From: Sporosarcina sp. D27
GTDB lineage: Bacteria > Bacillota > Bacilli > Bacillales_A > Planococcaceae
Direction of reading: 5' to 3'
DNA: 64,000 nucleotides
NCBI RefSeq assembly: GCF_000586555.1
Contig: NZ_AZUC01000044.1
Span: 17,499 to 81,498, forward strand
Shown: piece by piece, positions 16,321-25,448 of the stretch
Position numbering within the stretch: the stretch's first letter is position 1
Layout of the letters: every line of letters starts with the position of its first letter
Made by a program: the position numbers and the translations under genes
The notes under the pieces: model-generated
What the model saw: the letters and a program-made list of their open reading frames with translations, nothing else
What the model was told of the DNA's origin: nothing
The model's database searches: none

Positions 16321-18921
16321 TTGACTGTATTTAACAAAAAAATCGTTTTTTGTCACCCTTGGAGATCCTATCAGGCGCGAATTCTTGCGGAATTGGATTA
16401 CCATTTGAAAAACAGACATCTCCACTTAGTCGCACCGCCAGGATCAGGAAAGACGGTTCTGGGTCTGGAAGTGATGCTTAGATTAGATGAACCTACACTC
16501 ATTGTTGCACCAACGCTAGCAATCCGGAATCAGTGGATAGAACGATTTGTGGAGTCATTTTTACAGGTTTCTCAACAACCGGACTGGATTTCGACAGATT
16601 TACGAAACCCAGCTACAGTAACGGTGACGACATACCAAACGTTGCATAGTGTGTTAAAAGGGGATGACCTTGAAACCTTCTTTGCAGCATTCGATGCTGT
16701 AAACTTTAAAACCATTATTTTGGATGAAGCCCATCACTTGCGTACGTCCTGGTGGCAAAGCGCGATAATGTTCCGTGATCGGCTGGTAGAACCGAACATC
16801 GTTGCTCTTACAGCAACGCCGCCATACGATGTCGGGCAAAGGGAATGGAACAACTACATACAGCTTTGCGGTCCGATTGATGAAGAAATCTACGTACCTG
16901 AACTCATTCGTGAGGGGGATCTATGTCCGCATCAGGACTATGTTTATGCATCTGTCCCCTCGCCCGAAGAAGCAGGAATGATTGCACAGTTCCATCGGTC
17001 GGTGGATGCGTTTGTCGTCCATCTTTTATCCAATCAGGAGTTTCTGGAATTGTTAGAAGGACACCCATGGATTCGTACTCCAGAAGAGCGCATGGATGAG
17101 TTGCTTGGCAGTCCCGCATACTACTCGAGCTTGCTGTTATTTTTAAGAAAAGCAGGAATTGAAGGTTGGCAGGTGGGACTGGAGATTATTGGAGGGGATG
17201 AAAAGAATATCCCCGAGTTTTCACTCGCATGGCTTGAAGAACTATTGAATGGTCTTCTGTATAAGGATCCATTTTATGATGGTGATCATCCTGTTTTGAA
17301 GCCGATCCGACTGGAATTATCCAGAATTGGTGCGATTGAACGGCGAACGGTTTTGTTGCGTTCGAGCCATTCCATCCAGCAGACTCTGGTAAAGAGTGTG
17401 ACTAAACTAAAAAGTATCGAAGAGATTGTGACGTTTGAAACTGAACAGTTAGGATCCTCTTTGCGACAAGTGATTTTGACAGATTACATCCATAAAGAGG
17501 ACCTACCGACAACAGTAGATGATGAAAAACAGCTCGTTCGTCTTGGGGTTGCACCAATTTTTGAAAGACTGCGCCGAAAATTTGGCTCAGACACACGTCT
17601 AGGTGTCTTGACGGGTTCGCTCATCATTATTCCAGCCACTGCATGGCCGACACTTGCTAATCTTGCACTAAATAGTGGGGTTGAGCTTTCTTCAGTACCA
17701 TTAGTGCAGGATGAAGAATACTTACAAATAGACGTCGGCTCTAATCGTCAGCAAGTAACATCCTTAATGACAGAAGTGTTTACTAGAGGTGATATTCAAG
17801 TGCTAATCGGTACAGCAGCGCTTCTTGGTGAAGGTTGGGATGCGCCTGCCATCAATTCACTTATCATCGCATCGACGGTAGGAAGTTATATGTTAAGCAA
17901 CCAAATGCGGGGGCGTGCAATAAGGACTCAAACAGGAAATCCAGATAAAACTGCTGCCATCTGGCATTTAGTGTGTATTCAGCCAGTCATGGAGGGAGGA
18001 GGGCCAGACCAGATTGCCCTTGAGCGACGATTCCAATCGTTAATAGGATTGGATGCTGAACGTCCCCGGATTTCATCGGGCATAGAGAGACTCCGTTTGA
18101 CGAAAAACCCTGATTCCGGGTGCGTTGTAGAGTTGCAAAATCAAACGACGCTTCAGCGAGCCGTGGATCGGACATCATTGCGGCAAAGATGGCATCAGGC
18201 GGTAGGAAATGCAGAACGTGGAGAACGGAAAGAAGAACTAGTTACGGAAAGGAAGAGAGTTCCGAAACCTTTCGTCTACGCAGCGACTGTCAAATCGCTA
18301 GTTATTGTTGGAGCGGCGGTGTTTTTTGAAACTGCTCGAGAAATAATGGGGCCATTCCCTTTCAATATATCGAAAGAACGGTTGCTGATCGCGTTTCTAG
18401 TCGGCATGGTATTAGCTTCTCCATATCTTTGGAAGTCAGGGAAAGCGATGATCCGGCATCGTTCGCTGGAACGCAGTATGATTCAAGCTGCAACTGCGGT
18501 CTATGAGACGCTGTTTCATGCTGGATTACTATCAATTCCACTGACAGAAAATCGTATTCGTACAGAGGGAGGAGAATCTGTGTCTTGCAGTTTAGATCAG
18601 GGGACGATTCACGAACAGACGATTTTCCTCAAAGCGATGCAAGAGCTACTTGACCCAATTGAGAATCCGAGGTATTTGTTAGTACGTAAGTCAAAACTTC
18701 TTTTCATCCAACGACGTGACTTCCATTCAGTACCTGAAGAGATTGGTCGTAAAAAAGAATATGCAGAGTTTTTCTTGAAAGAATGGAATCATCATGTGGA
18801 TCACGCAAGTTTGACCTACACGCGAACTCATGAAGGTCGGAAAGAATTGCTGGTTGCGAGAATGGCTGCAATGTCAGCTATTTTCCTAGACAAATCAGAG
18901 AGGATTAGTGTGTGGAGATAG
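16321..18921 (+). CDS. SF2 DEAH-box helicase with C-terminal membrane hairpin
   Basis: 866 residues from the TTG at 16321, which follows GAAGGGGG by seven bases. In-frame ATGs upstream lie in a terminator or lack a site. Helicase motifs in order are APPGSGKT (38-45), ILDEAHH (about 133-139), LTATPP (about 163), GTAALLGEGWDAPA (about 500) and NQMRGRAIRT (about 525). A roughly 300-residue insert separates the two RecA lobes. After the helicase core come two hydrophobic helices (about 655-672 and 690-707) and a 150-residue soluble tail. A membrane-anchored SF2 helicase is unusual, and its nucleic-acid role is unknown. It has no partner genes beyond a downstream export-protein gene. Confidence 0.82.
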   Translation: MTVFNKKIVFCHPWRSYQARILAELDYHLKNRHLHLVAPPGSGKTVLGLEVMLRLDEPTLIVAPTLAIRNQWIERFVESFLQVSQQPDWISTDLRNPATVTVTTYQTLHSVLKGDDLETFFAAFDAVNFKTIILDEAHHLRTSWWQSAIMFRDRLVEPNIVALTATPPYDVGQREWNNYIQLCGPIDEEIYVPELIREGDLCPHQDYVYASVPSPEEAGMIAQFHRSVDAFVVHLLSNQEFLELLEGHPWIRTPEERMDELLGSPAYYSSLLLFLRKAGIEGWQVGLEIIGGDEKNIPEFSLAWLEELLNGLLYKDPFYDGDHPVLKPIRLELSRIGAIERRTVLLRSSHSIQQTLVKSVTKLKSIEEIVTFETEQLGSSLRQVILTDYIHKEDLPTTVDDEKQLVRLGVAPIFERLRRKFGSDTRLGVLTGSLIIIPATAWPTLANLALNSGVELSSVPLVQDEEYLQIDVGSNRQQVTSLMTEVFTRGDIQVLIGTAALLGEGWDAPAINSLIIASTVGSYMLSNQMRGRAIRTQTGNPDKTAAIWHLVCIQPVMEGGGPDQIALERRFQSLIGLDAERPRISSGIERLRLTKNPDSGCVVELQNQTTLQRAVDRTSLRQRWHQAVGNAERGERKEELVTERKRVPKPFVYAATVKSLVIVGAAVFFETAREIMGPFPFNISKERLLIAFLVGMVLASPYLWKSGKAMIRHRSLERSMIQAATAVYETLFHAGLLSIPLTENRIRTEGGESVSCSLDQGTIHEQTIFLKAMQELLDPIENPRYLLVRKSKLLFIQRRDFHSVPEEIGRKKEYAEFFLKEWNHHVDHASLTYTRTHEGRKELLVARMAAMSAIFLDKSERISVWR

Positions 18922-18982
18922 ACGATCCCTACAAAAAGGTGAAGGATGAAAGTAAGGTCTTGTAAGTTAGGAAGGAGAAAAT

Positions 18983-19426
18983 ATGATTGAATACATACTT
19001 GTATTTTTAGGGGCAGCAGTACCCGCGCTTGAAATTGCAATCGTCATTCCGGTCGGGATTGTCCGAGGATTGTCCCCGTTCTGGGTGATTCTTTTAGCGT
19101 TTGCAGGGAATATGTTGACTGTGCTCCTACTTATCATCCTATACCAGCGAATCGAACACTGGTATAGAAGTCGAAAAGGAGAATCTACAGAAGGAGAGTC
19201 CAAACGACAACTAAGAGGAAGAAAGATTATGGATAGATACGGAGTTGCTGGACTCGCTTTAGCGGGACCGATTCTAATCGGTACGCACATTGCCGCCTTT
19301 TTTGCTCTTCTTTTTGGTGCATCCAAACGGAAGACAATCATATGGATGGCAGTCAGTATCGCGTTATGGTCGCTAATTTTTGGTATCGTAACTGCAATGG
19401 GATTTACTTTTTTCATTAAAGATTAA
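18983..19426 (+). CDS. putative small multidrug export (SMR_exp-like) membrane protein
   Basis: 147 residues with four membrane helices. LGAAVPALEIAIVIPVG at the N terminus and DRYGVAGLALAGPILIGTH in the middle are characteristic of the small multi-drug export protein family (DUF of the YqaA/DedA-like kind). The biochemical function is not established. AAGGAGA precedes the ATG. The 3' end overlaps the convergent gene by 11 bases. Confidence 0.75.
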   Translation: MIEYILVFLGAAVPALEIAIVIPVGIVRGLSPFWVILLAFAGNMLTVLLLIILYQRIEHWYRSRKGESTEGESKRQLRGRKIMDRYGVAGLALAGPILIGTHIAAFFALLFGASKRKTIIWMAVSIALWSLIFGIVTAMGFTFFIKD

Positions 19427-19856
19427 ACAATTTAGAAACGAATGTAAGAACAGGAGCGATTATGACACCGTATACAAGAAAAATGGCCGCAAATGTCCCT
19501 AAGAGATAGAGTACCTTGTGCTTTTGGTAGGCACTCACTTCGGGTGATTCAATCAGATGGAAGGAGCGCTTTTTGTGGCAGGATTCACAGAAGAGTCGGT
19601 AAGTGACGTTTTTACGTATTTCTGATTTGTTCAGAACAACTTTCTTCACTCTCGTTTCTTTCCTTTTGAACGAAATACCGAATGTATCTGCGTAGGGAAT
19701 TGTTTTAGTATGTGGGCAGTTCACAGATTCGAACGCCAACTGAAGGCCCTCGAACCAATTTTTTTGGCGAAGGGTCTTCTTATACAGCATCATCCCTGCA
19801 ATTCCTACAATGAGTATGGTTAGTGGGAATGCGGAAATCATTAATATCAATTTCAC
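19416..19856 (-). CDS. two-helix membrane protein with CxxC loop, unknown
   Basis: 146 residues: an N-terminal membrane helix (4-24), a basic cytoplasmic or outer loop with FCESCHKKRSFH (a CxxC that could hold zinc), and a C-terminal hydrophobic helix (118-140). An AAAGGTG site lies before the ATG. No family recognised. It is convergent with and overlaps the export-protein gene, so both probably read into each other. Confidence 0.6.
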   Translation of the reverse strand: MKLILMISAFPLTILIVGIAGMMLYKKTLRQKNWFEGLQLAFESVNCPHTKTIPYADTFGISFKRKETRVKKVVLNKSEIRKNVTYRLFCESCHKKRSFHLIESPEVSAYQKHKVLYLLGTFAAIFLVYGVIIAPVLTFVSKLFNL

Positions 19857-19982
19857 TAGATATCGATCACCTTTCAGAATGGTTTGAAATACTTGATTTC
19901 CAGTCTATCAATATTCTCTTCTTGAAGCTACGGCTAACAGAAGAAGTCTATAAATGTTGAAGTAAAGGTTCAGGTATATTAG

Positions 19983-20210
19983 TTGTTTGGAGCGGAAGGT
20001 GGCGACTCCGGAGGGATCAACGAAGATCGAAGACCCCGCAGAAAAAGCCGTAACGAAGAACGGCTTTTGCGACCATAAGCGCAGTGTTGGGAGCACGGGG
20101 ATGCCTTAATTTCTGTAAAACACACAGAAATACGGCCAATCGAACTCTTCGTGGTTCGATTGGCTGAGATCGAGCCCCTCGGAAAGCGTCCACCGGGAGC
20201 GGAAAACAAC
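19983..20210. repeat. multi-hairpin intergenic repeat element
   Basis: GC-rich island with nested complementarity. The ends TTGTT/AACAA and GGTGG/CCACC face each other across 200 bp. Inside are three local hairpins: AAAAGCCGT/ACGGCTTTT (20043-20068), TTTCTGT/ACAGAAA (20110-20130) and GCCAATCGAAC/GTTCGATTGGC (20135-20164). The flanking text GGAGCGGAAGGTGGCGACTC and GGAAAGCGTCCACC resembles a dispersed palindromic repeat common between genes of Bacillaceae. It also forms open frames that I do not regard as genes. Confidence 0.65.
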
Positions 20211-20314
20211 GGCGGTCAATGGAATTGTTTGAGCAAATATATATAGTTGTATATATAAATTCATAACACTATTTAACCATTTTAATTTTCATTCAATTAA
20301 ATTTTGAAAATATA

Positions 20315-20343
20315 TTGACATGAAAAACACAATCCTTTACTAT
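20315..20343 (+). promoter_or_regulatory. sigma-A promoter of metK-spe operon
   Basis: TTGACA (20315-20320), 17-bp spacer, TACTAT (20338-20343). Transcription would begin near 20350, giving a leader of about 230 nt before metK. Confidence 0.8.
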
Positions 20344-20349
20344 TGTTTT

Positions 20350-20543
20350 CAGCATGAATAAAGTCATTCTTATTAGTAGCCGCGGAGACGAGGGGTCGAC
20401 GATGCGGTGGCAAACCCATTCGAAAGAATTTTGGATAGGGCGCCCAACCTGAGCGCAGTTTCGTGATGGAACTGTGAACAATAAGAGGATAAGCAGCTGA
20501 TGCAGATCGAAGCTTTCCTTAGGTTGTAGGAGAGCTTTTTTTG
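20350..20543 (+). promoter_or_regulatory. structured leader with attenuator upstream of metK-spe operon (candidate riboswitch)
   Basis: A closing stem P1 pairs 20367-20374 (TTCTTATT) with 20480-20487 (AATAAGAG). Inside are CCGC/GCGG (20380-20383 with 20404-20407), ATTC-GAAA-GAAT (20418-20429) and CAGTTTC/GAACTG (20456-20474). The 3' arm of P1 runs into AGGATAAGC (20486-20494), which can pair with GCTTTCCT (20512-20519), the 5' arm of the terminator. P1, antiterminator and terminator are thus mutually exclusive. It does not match the S-box, SMK, T-box or other classes I know. Confidence 0.65.
20511..20543 (+). terminator. intrinsic terminator inside the metK leader
   Basis: AGCTTTCCT/AGGAGAGCT stem with a TTTTTTTG tail, 38 bases before the metK start. 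It lies in the leader, not after a gene, so it is an attenuator. Confidence 0.85.
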
Positions 20544-20580
20544 TGCTCCAAAACACATTTTTTGTAAGGAGCGGATTTAA

Positions 20581-21762
20581 TTGGTTGAAAAGATTTTATT
20601 TACTTCAGAGTCGGTTTCAGAAGGACATCCGGACAAAATTGCTGACCAAATTTCGGATGCAGTCTTGGATGCAGCACTCGCACAAGACCCTTTTTCTCGG
20701 GTTGCGTGTGAAGTGTTTACGACAACGAACACCGTAATTGTTGGTGGAGAGATCACAACAGGAGCGGTGTTGGATATAGAAAAAATCGCTCGTCAAACGC
20801 TAATTGACATTGGGTATACGAACGATGAATTAGGGATCGATGGCAACACGTGCAACGTTCAAGTACTTGTACACACGCAATCACCGGATATCGCAATGGG
20901 CGTGGATACGTCGAGTGATACGAAAGAAATCGGTGCTGGTGACCAGGGCTTGATGTTCGGATTTGCAACAGATGAAACAGCAGGATTCATGCCATTACCA
21001 GTGGAACTCGCACATGCGCTTGTAAAAAAAGCATCTGTCCTCCGTAAAAATGGACAATTTCGATGGGCACGTCCTGATATGAAATCACAAGTAACAATTG
21101 ACTATACAACGAAAGATACTCCGAAAATCGATACGATTTTAATGTCGATCCAGCATGATGGAGATTTTGACAAAGAAGCATTTGAAGCGTTCGTGAAAGA
21201 AGAAATTATCTTCAGTACGGTGAAAGAATTCAAATTACCTGAACCGATTCGTGTACTGATCAATCCAACTGGCCGATTTGTAACAGGTGGTCCTCATGGA
21301 GATGCAGGACTAACAGGACGAAAAATTATCGTCGATACGTATGGTGGCGCAGCTCGTCATGGCGGCGGTGCGTTTTCTGGCAAAGACTGCACAAAAGTCG
21401 ATCGATCCGCAGCTTATGCAGCTCGATACGTAGCTAAAAACATTGTCGCAGCAGGGCTTGCGAAGAAATGTGAAATTCAGCTGTCTTATGCAATTGGTGT
21501 AAGTGAACCAATCAGTATTGCTATCGATACGTTCGGGACAGGGAATGCCGCAGACGAACAATTGCTTCGTGCTGTACGTGAAGTCTTCAATCTGACGCCT
21601 GCAGGCATTATTGACATGCTGGATTTACGGACTCCTCGTTATCAAGCAACGGCTGCATATGGACATTTTGGACGTACGGAACTAGATTTGCCGTGGGAAC
21701 GGACAGACAAAGTCGATGCATTAACGCATTCTGTATATGACACTGTCGGAGCCGGGTGCTGA
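20581..21762 (+). CDS. metK: S-adenosylmethionine synthetase, polyamine-operon copy
   Basis: 393 residues making S-adenosylmethionine from methionine and ATP in the cytoplasm. Signatures are [25 protein letters not shown] and [19 protein letters not shown], so it should be active. It is more divergent from the B. subtilis housekeeping enzyme than its neighbours are from theirs. [10 protein letters not shown] replaces the usual YLRPDGKTQV. It starts with TTG, nine bases after AAGGAG. Its stop overlaps the speA start (TGATG), placing SAM supply in the same transcript as its consumer SpeD. Confidence 0.93.
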   Translation: MVEKILFTSESVSEGHPDKIADQISDAVLDAALAQDPFSRVACEVFTTTNTVIVGGEITTGAVLDIEKIARQTLIDIGYTNDELGIDGNTCNVQVLVHTQSPDIAMGVDTSSDTKEIGAGDQGLMFGFATDETAGFMPLPVELAHALVKKASVLRKNGQFRWARPDMKSQVTIDYTTKDTPKIDTILMSIQHDGDFDKEAFEAFVKEEIIFSTVKEFKLPEPIRVLINPTGRFVTGGPHGDAGLTGRKIIVDTYGGAARHGGGAFSGKDCTKVDRSAAYAARYVAKNIVAAGLAKKCEIQLSYAIGVSEPISIAIDTFGTGNAADEQLLRAVREVFNLTPAGIIDMLDLRTPRYQATAAYGHFGRTELDLPWERTDKVDALTHSVYDTVGAGC

Positions 21763-23252
21763 TGAACATCGTCAAAGAGACGACAGTTCCAACAAGAACA
21801 CTTCTCCAAACGGATGCGCCGCTATTTGATGCGCTTGTCCGATATGCGAATTCTGAAACAGTGTCGTTTGATGTACCTGGTCACAAAAGGGGTGCATTGA
21901 ACACTCCGTTTCGAGATGCAATGGGGGCACAGGCGCTTAAAATGGACGTCAATTCAATGGCAGAGCTGGACTTGTTAAGCCATCCGAAATCGGTCATTAA
22001 AGATGCACAAGAGTTAGCTGCACAAAGTTTTGGTGCGGATCATGCGTTTTTTCTAGTCAACGGCACAACTGTTGGCATCCACGCGATGATTCTCGCTACA
22101 TGTAAACCAGGTGAGACACTTCTTGTGCCAAGAAACTGTCATAAGTCGGTCATTGACGGGATGATCTTAAGTGGTGTCATTCCTGCATTCATGCAACCGG
22201 AAGTGGATGATCATTTTGGGATTTCACATGGCGTTTCAGTTGAAAACGTCGCACTAGCATTACGCGAACATCCAGCTGCCAAAGCATTGCTTATTACGTA
22301 TCCTACTTATTTTGGAACGATGACAGATCTTAAGACGATTTGTAAACTAGCCCATTCAGAAGGGGTTACTGTATTGATCGATGCTGCACACGGTGCACAT
22401 TTAAAAGTTCTAGATAAAATGATTGATCCAATACAAGCAGGTGCAGATCTGGTCACAACGAGTATGCATAAAACGGGTGGCTCGCTAACGCAAAGCTCAC
22501 TTTTATTACTTCAAGGCAATCGCATTTCTGCGGAAAAAGTACGCCAAGTGATTCGCATGCTGCAAACGACGAGCGCCAACTACTTGCTCATGAGCTCATT
22601 GGACGCAGCTCGGAGAGAACTTATCCTACACGGAGCCGAGGCGTTTCAACGACTGAAGCCGATTGTAAACGAGGCAATTGAAGCAATCGAATTAGGTGCG
22701 CATTATGAAGTACTGAAAAATGAAAATGTCAGCAATCGTTTTCTTCAGGCGCAAGACTGGACGAAATTAGTGATTCGGGTGAATGGTCTCGGGTTGACTG
22801 GTTTTGAAGTTTATTCACTATTAAAACAACGATATGGCATTCAGATGGAGCTTGCGGAAGGGTACGTCGTTATGGCGGTAATCACACCCGCAGATACAGA
22901 AATCTCAATCGGACGTCTTACGGCAGCTTTGCTGGATATAGAACGAACTTACACAAAATCGCACATTCTCCACTCTGCATGGACAGTTATGGATTCTGTC
23001 AATGAACTCGTGATGACACCACGAGAAGCGTATTATGCAGAACAAGAGTCGGTTGCGATTGATGATGCGATTGGTCGTATTAGTGCAGATACATTGATGA
23101 TTTATCCACCAGGGATTCCTTTGGTCATTCCCGGTGAACGGATTACATGTGAAGTGATCCAGCATTATAACTACTACGAGCAAGCATTCGGAAGCGTGTT
23201 ATCGGGGTCAAAACAAACAGGCAGCATGACTGTCGTAAAAGGGGGATATTAA
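21762..23252 (+). CDS. speA: PLP-dependent arginine decarboxylase (Orn/Lys/Arg decarboxylase family)
   Basis: 496 residues of the fold-I decarboxylase family. FDVPGHKRG, VNGTTVGIHAMI, IDAAHGAH and the Schiff-base lysine in SMHKTGGSLTQ (about residue 237) are present, along with the C-terminal MIYPPGIPLVIPGE region. Family members decarboxylate arginine, lysine or ornithine. The agmatinase four genes downstream indicates arginine to agmatine. The ATG at 21762 overlaps the metK stop. Confidence 0.9.
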   Translation: MNIVKETTVPTRTLLQTDAPLFDALVRYANSETVSFDVPGHKRGALNTPFRDAMGAQALKMDVNSMAELDLLSHPKSVIKDAQELAAQSFGADHAFFLVNGTTVGIHAMILATCKPGETLLVPRNCHKSVIDGMILSGVIPAFMQPEVDDHFGISHGVSVENVALALREHPAAKALLITYPTYFGTMTDLKTICKLAHSEGVTVLIDAAHGAHLKVLDKMIDPIQAGADLVTTSMHKTGGSLTQSSLLLLQGNRISAEKVRQVIRMLQTTSANYLLMSSLDAARRELILHGAEAFQRLKPIVNEAIEAIELGAHYEVLKNENVSNRFLQAQDWTKLVIRVNGLGLTGFEVYSLLKQRYGIQMELAEGYVVMAVITPADTEISIGRLTAALLDIERTYTKSHILHSAWTVMDSVNELVMTPREAYYAEQESVAIDDAIGRISADTLMIYPPGIPLVIPGERITCEVIQHYNYYEQAFGSVLSGSKQTGSMTVVKGGY

Positions 23253-23254
23253 CG

Positions 23255-23689
23255 ATGAGTTTAGAATTATCGGCGCTAGGACGCCACGTGTTGATTGAAT
23301 ATTATGGGTGCCCGAGTGAAATTATAGAGAATAACAAAGTGATTGAGCAGTTCATGAAAGAGGCTGCAGATTACTCAGGAGCTACCATCGTTGAATCGGT
23401 GTTCCATCATTTTAATCCATACGGGGTATCGGGTGCTGTCATCATTGCTGAATCTCACCTTACGATTCACACATGGCCAGAATACGGCTTTGCTTCTGTA
23501 GACGTCTATACATGTGGGGATTCTGTAAGCCCTTGGAAAGCGGCTGATTATTTGGCTGAAAAGCTGAAAGCGAAAAAGGTGGAGTCATTTGAAGTGCCTC
23601 GTGGCATGGTCGAAAAAATTCGTCAATTTGCAGAAAAAGAGATTGAAGAAGTGACTGTGAAACCGATATTGGCAGGTGTAAACGCATGA
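23255..23689 (+). CDS. speD: S-adenosylmethionine decarboxylase proenzyme
   Basis: 144 residues, the short prokaryotic class. The processing site is AESHLTIHTWPE. Self-cleavage before Ser67 would generate the pyruvoyl cofactor and two chains. It supplies decarboxylated SAM, the aminopropyl donor for spermidine. It starts two bases after the speA stop behind AAGGGGG and overlaps speE by four bases. Confidence 0.95.
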   Translation: MSLELSALGRHVLIEYYGCPSEIIENNKVIEQFMKEAADYSGATIVESVFHHFNPYGVSGAVIIAESHLTIHTWPEYGFASVDVYTCGDSVSPWKAADYLAEKLKAKKVESFEVPRGMVEKIRQFAEKEIEEVTVKPILAGVNA

Positions 23690-24540
23690 GTTGGTATACA
23701 GAACAATGGAGCGAGGACTGCAAGTTTTCAATCGGGTATGAAAAACACCTGCACAGTGAAAAGTCACCGTTCCAGCAAATTGATTTTTATGAAGGTAAGG
23801 AATTCGGTACGTTTTTCACACTAGATGGGTTGATGATGGTCAATGAAAAAGACGAATTCATCTACCATGACATGATTGTTCACCCGGCATTTGCAACGAA
23901 CCCAGCTATTAAGAAAGTGCTCGTGATTGGCGGAGGAGACGGGGGGACTGCGCGTGAAGTATTGCGCTACCCCGGAGTGGAAAAAGTCGTACTTGCTGAA
24001 ATTGATGAGAAAGTATTCCGTTTATGCCAACAGTACCTACCAATTACAGCAGCAGGTGTGGAAGAAGACCCGCGCATGGAACTCGCTTTTGGCGATGGGC
24101 TTGCTTATGTCCAAAACGCACCAGACGCTTCGTTTGACCTGATTCTCGTTGACTCAACGGACCCGATTTCAGTAGGAGAAGGGTTATTCACGACAGCATT
24201 TTACAAAGAATGTTATCGTGTGTTGAATGACAAAGGAATTTTGATCAACCAGCACGAGTCCCCTTATTTCTCCGAATATGCGGAGAACATGAAGAAAGCA
24301 CGTACGAAGATTAAAGAAATCTTCCCTATCGCACGGGTTTATCAATACCATATGCCGACGTATCCATCGGGCCACTGGCTATTCGGATTCGCTTCGAAGT
24401 CGCTCGATCCATTAAAGGATGCAGATGCAGATGTGTGGAACTCAATCGGTTTGAAGACAAAGTATTACAATACAGATCTTCATCACGGAGCATTTGCATT
24501 ACCGAGTTATGTAGTGGAGGCGCTTGATAGTGAAGAATAA
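23686..24540 (+). CDS. speE: spermidine synthase
   Basis: 284 residues, normal length. The aminopropyltransferase motifs are VLVIGGGDGGTAREVLR (nucleoside-binding glycine loop, about residues 78-94), VLAEIDEKV and DLILVDSTDPI, with the catalytic Asp. It transfers the aminopropyl group of decarboxylated SAM to putrescine. The ATGA overlap with speD and 11-base overlap with speB show tight translational coupling. Confidence 0.95.
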   Translation: MSWYTEQWSEDCKFSIGYEKHLHSEKSPFQQIDFYEGKEFGTFFTLDGLMMVNEKDEFIYHDMIVHPAFATNPAIKKVLVIGGGDGGTAREVLRYPGVEKVVLAEIDEKVFRLCQQYLPITAAGVEEDPRMELAFGDGLAYVQNAPDASFDLILVDSTDPISVGEGLFTTAFYKECYRVLNDKGILINQHESPYFSEYAENMKKARTKIKEIFPIARVYQYHMPTYPSGHWLFGFASKSLDPLKDADADVWNSIGLKTKYYNTDLHHGAFALPSYVVEALDSEE

Positions 24541-25390
24541 TGCATTGAGTACGAACGCATTCATCGGCTGTGAAACAGTGTATGAAGAAGCGGAAATCGT
24601 ATTATTCGGTTCTCCATTTGATGGGACGACAAGTTTCAGACCTGGAACTCGTTTTGCTGGCCAAGCGATTCGTCCGGATTCATATGGCTTAGAGACATAT
24701 TCCCCTTATTTGGATAAGGACCTAGAAGATGCTTGCGTTTTCGACGGCGGTGATTTGGAATTACCTTTCGGGAATACAGAGCGTGTCCTTCAAGAAATCG
24801 GAACATACAGCGGTAAAGTATTAGCAGATGGTAAGAAGTTTCTCATGATCGGTGGCGAGCATTTAGTGAGCTTGCCATCTATCCGAGCGGCTTATGACAC
24901 GTTTCCGAATCTGCACGTAATCCATATTGATGCGCATACTGATTTACGTGAAGACTATATGGGAGAACCTCTTTCGCATGCATCCGTCATTCGTCGCTGC
25001 CATGACTTTCTTGGCGACGGTCGGATTTTCCAGTTCGGAATCCGCTCTGGCTTAAAGAGTGAATTCGACTGGGCAAAGATGCATACACACTTGGAAAAGT
25101 TCACCCTCGAGACATTACCTGAAGTAGTGATCTCATTGAAAGACGTTCCTGTGTATGTGACGATTGACTTGGATGTGTTGGATCCGGGGACGTTCCCTGG
25201 AACTGGTACACCTGAGCCCGGTGGCATTACGTACCGAGAATTGCTTACGGCGATTGGACAACTTCAAATACTTGAAAACATCGTTGCAGCGGACGTCGTA
25301 GAGTTATCTCCACAATACGATCCGTCAGGTGCTTCGACTGCTGTTGCTTGTAAGACCATTCGTGAGATGCTACTGACGCTTGCAAAGTGA
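24530..25390 (+). CDS. speB: agmatinase
   Basis: 286 residues of the ureohydrolase family. Manganese-binding motifs are MIGGEHLVS, HIDAHTDLR (DxHxD) and TIDLDVLDPGTFPGTGTPE. It hydrolyses agmatine to putrescine and urea, completing the SpeA-SpeB route that feeds SpeE. The GTG at 24530 is preferred, nine bases after GGAGG. A TTG two codons earlier is too close. The urea released would suit a ureolytic organism. Confidence 0.93.
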   Translation: MKNNALSTNAFIGCETVYEEAEIVLFGSPFDGTTSFRPGTRFAGQAIRPDSYGLETYSPYLDKDLEDACVFDGGDLELPFGNTERVLQEIGTYSGKVLADGKKFLMIGGEHLVSLPSIRAAYDTFPNLHVIHIDAHTDLREDYMGEPLSHASVIRRCHDFLGDGRIFQFGIRSGLKSEFDWAKMHTHLEKFTLETLPEVVISLKDVPVYVTIDLDVLDPGTFPGTGTPEPGGITYRELLTAIGQLQILENIVAADVVELSPQYDPSGASTAVACKTIREMLLTLAK

Positions 25391-25406
25391 TTTATATATA
25401 ATAGAA

Positions 25407-25445
25407 GAAAGCCGTCCCGAGTGTTAAGGGACGGCTTTCGTTTTT
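25407..25445. terminator. bidirectional terminator
   Basis: GAAAGCCGTCCC/GGGACGGCTTTC with flanking A and T runs. It closes the spe operon and the convergent MFS gene. Confidence 0.92.
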
Positions 25446-25448
25446 GAA

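Noticed and set aside
20380..20450. Resemblance of GGCAAACCC..GAAA in the metK leader to the c-di-GMP-I (GEMM) aptamer
   Set aside because: The downstream conserved GACGCAAAGC and CGGGxCUAA-type segments are missing and the helix order differs, so I do not assign it to that class.
19908..20556. Several minus-strand open frames between 19.9 and 20.6 kb
   Set aside because: They coincide with the multi-hairpin repeat and the metK leader RNA on the opposite strand, and lack convincing starts.
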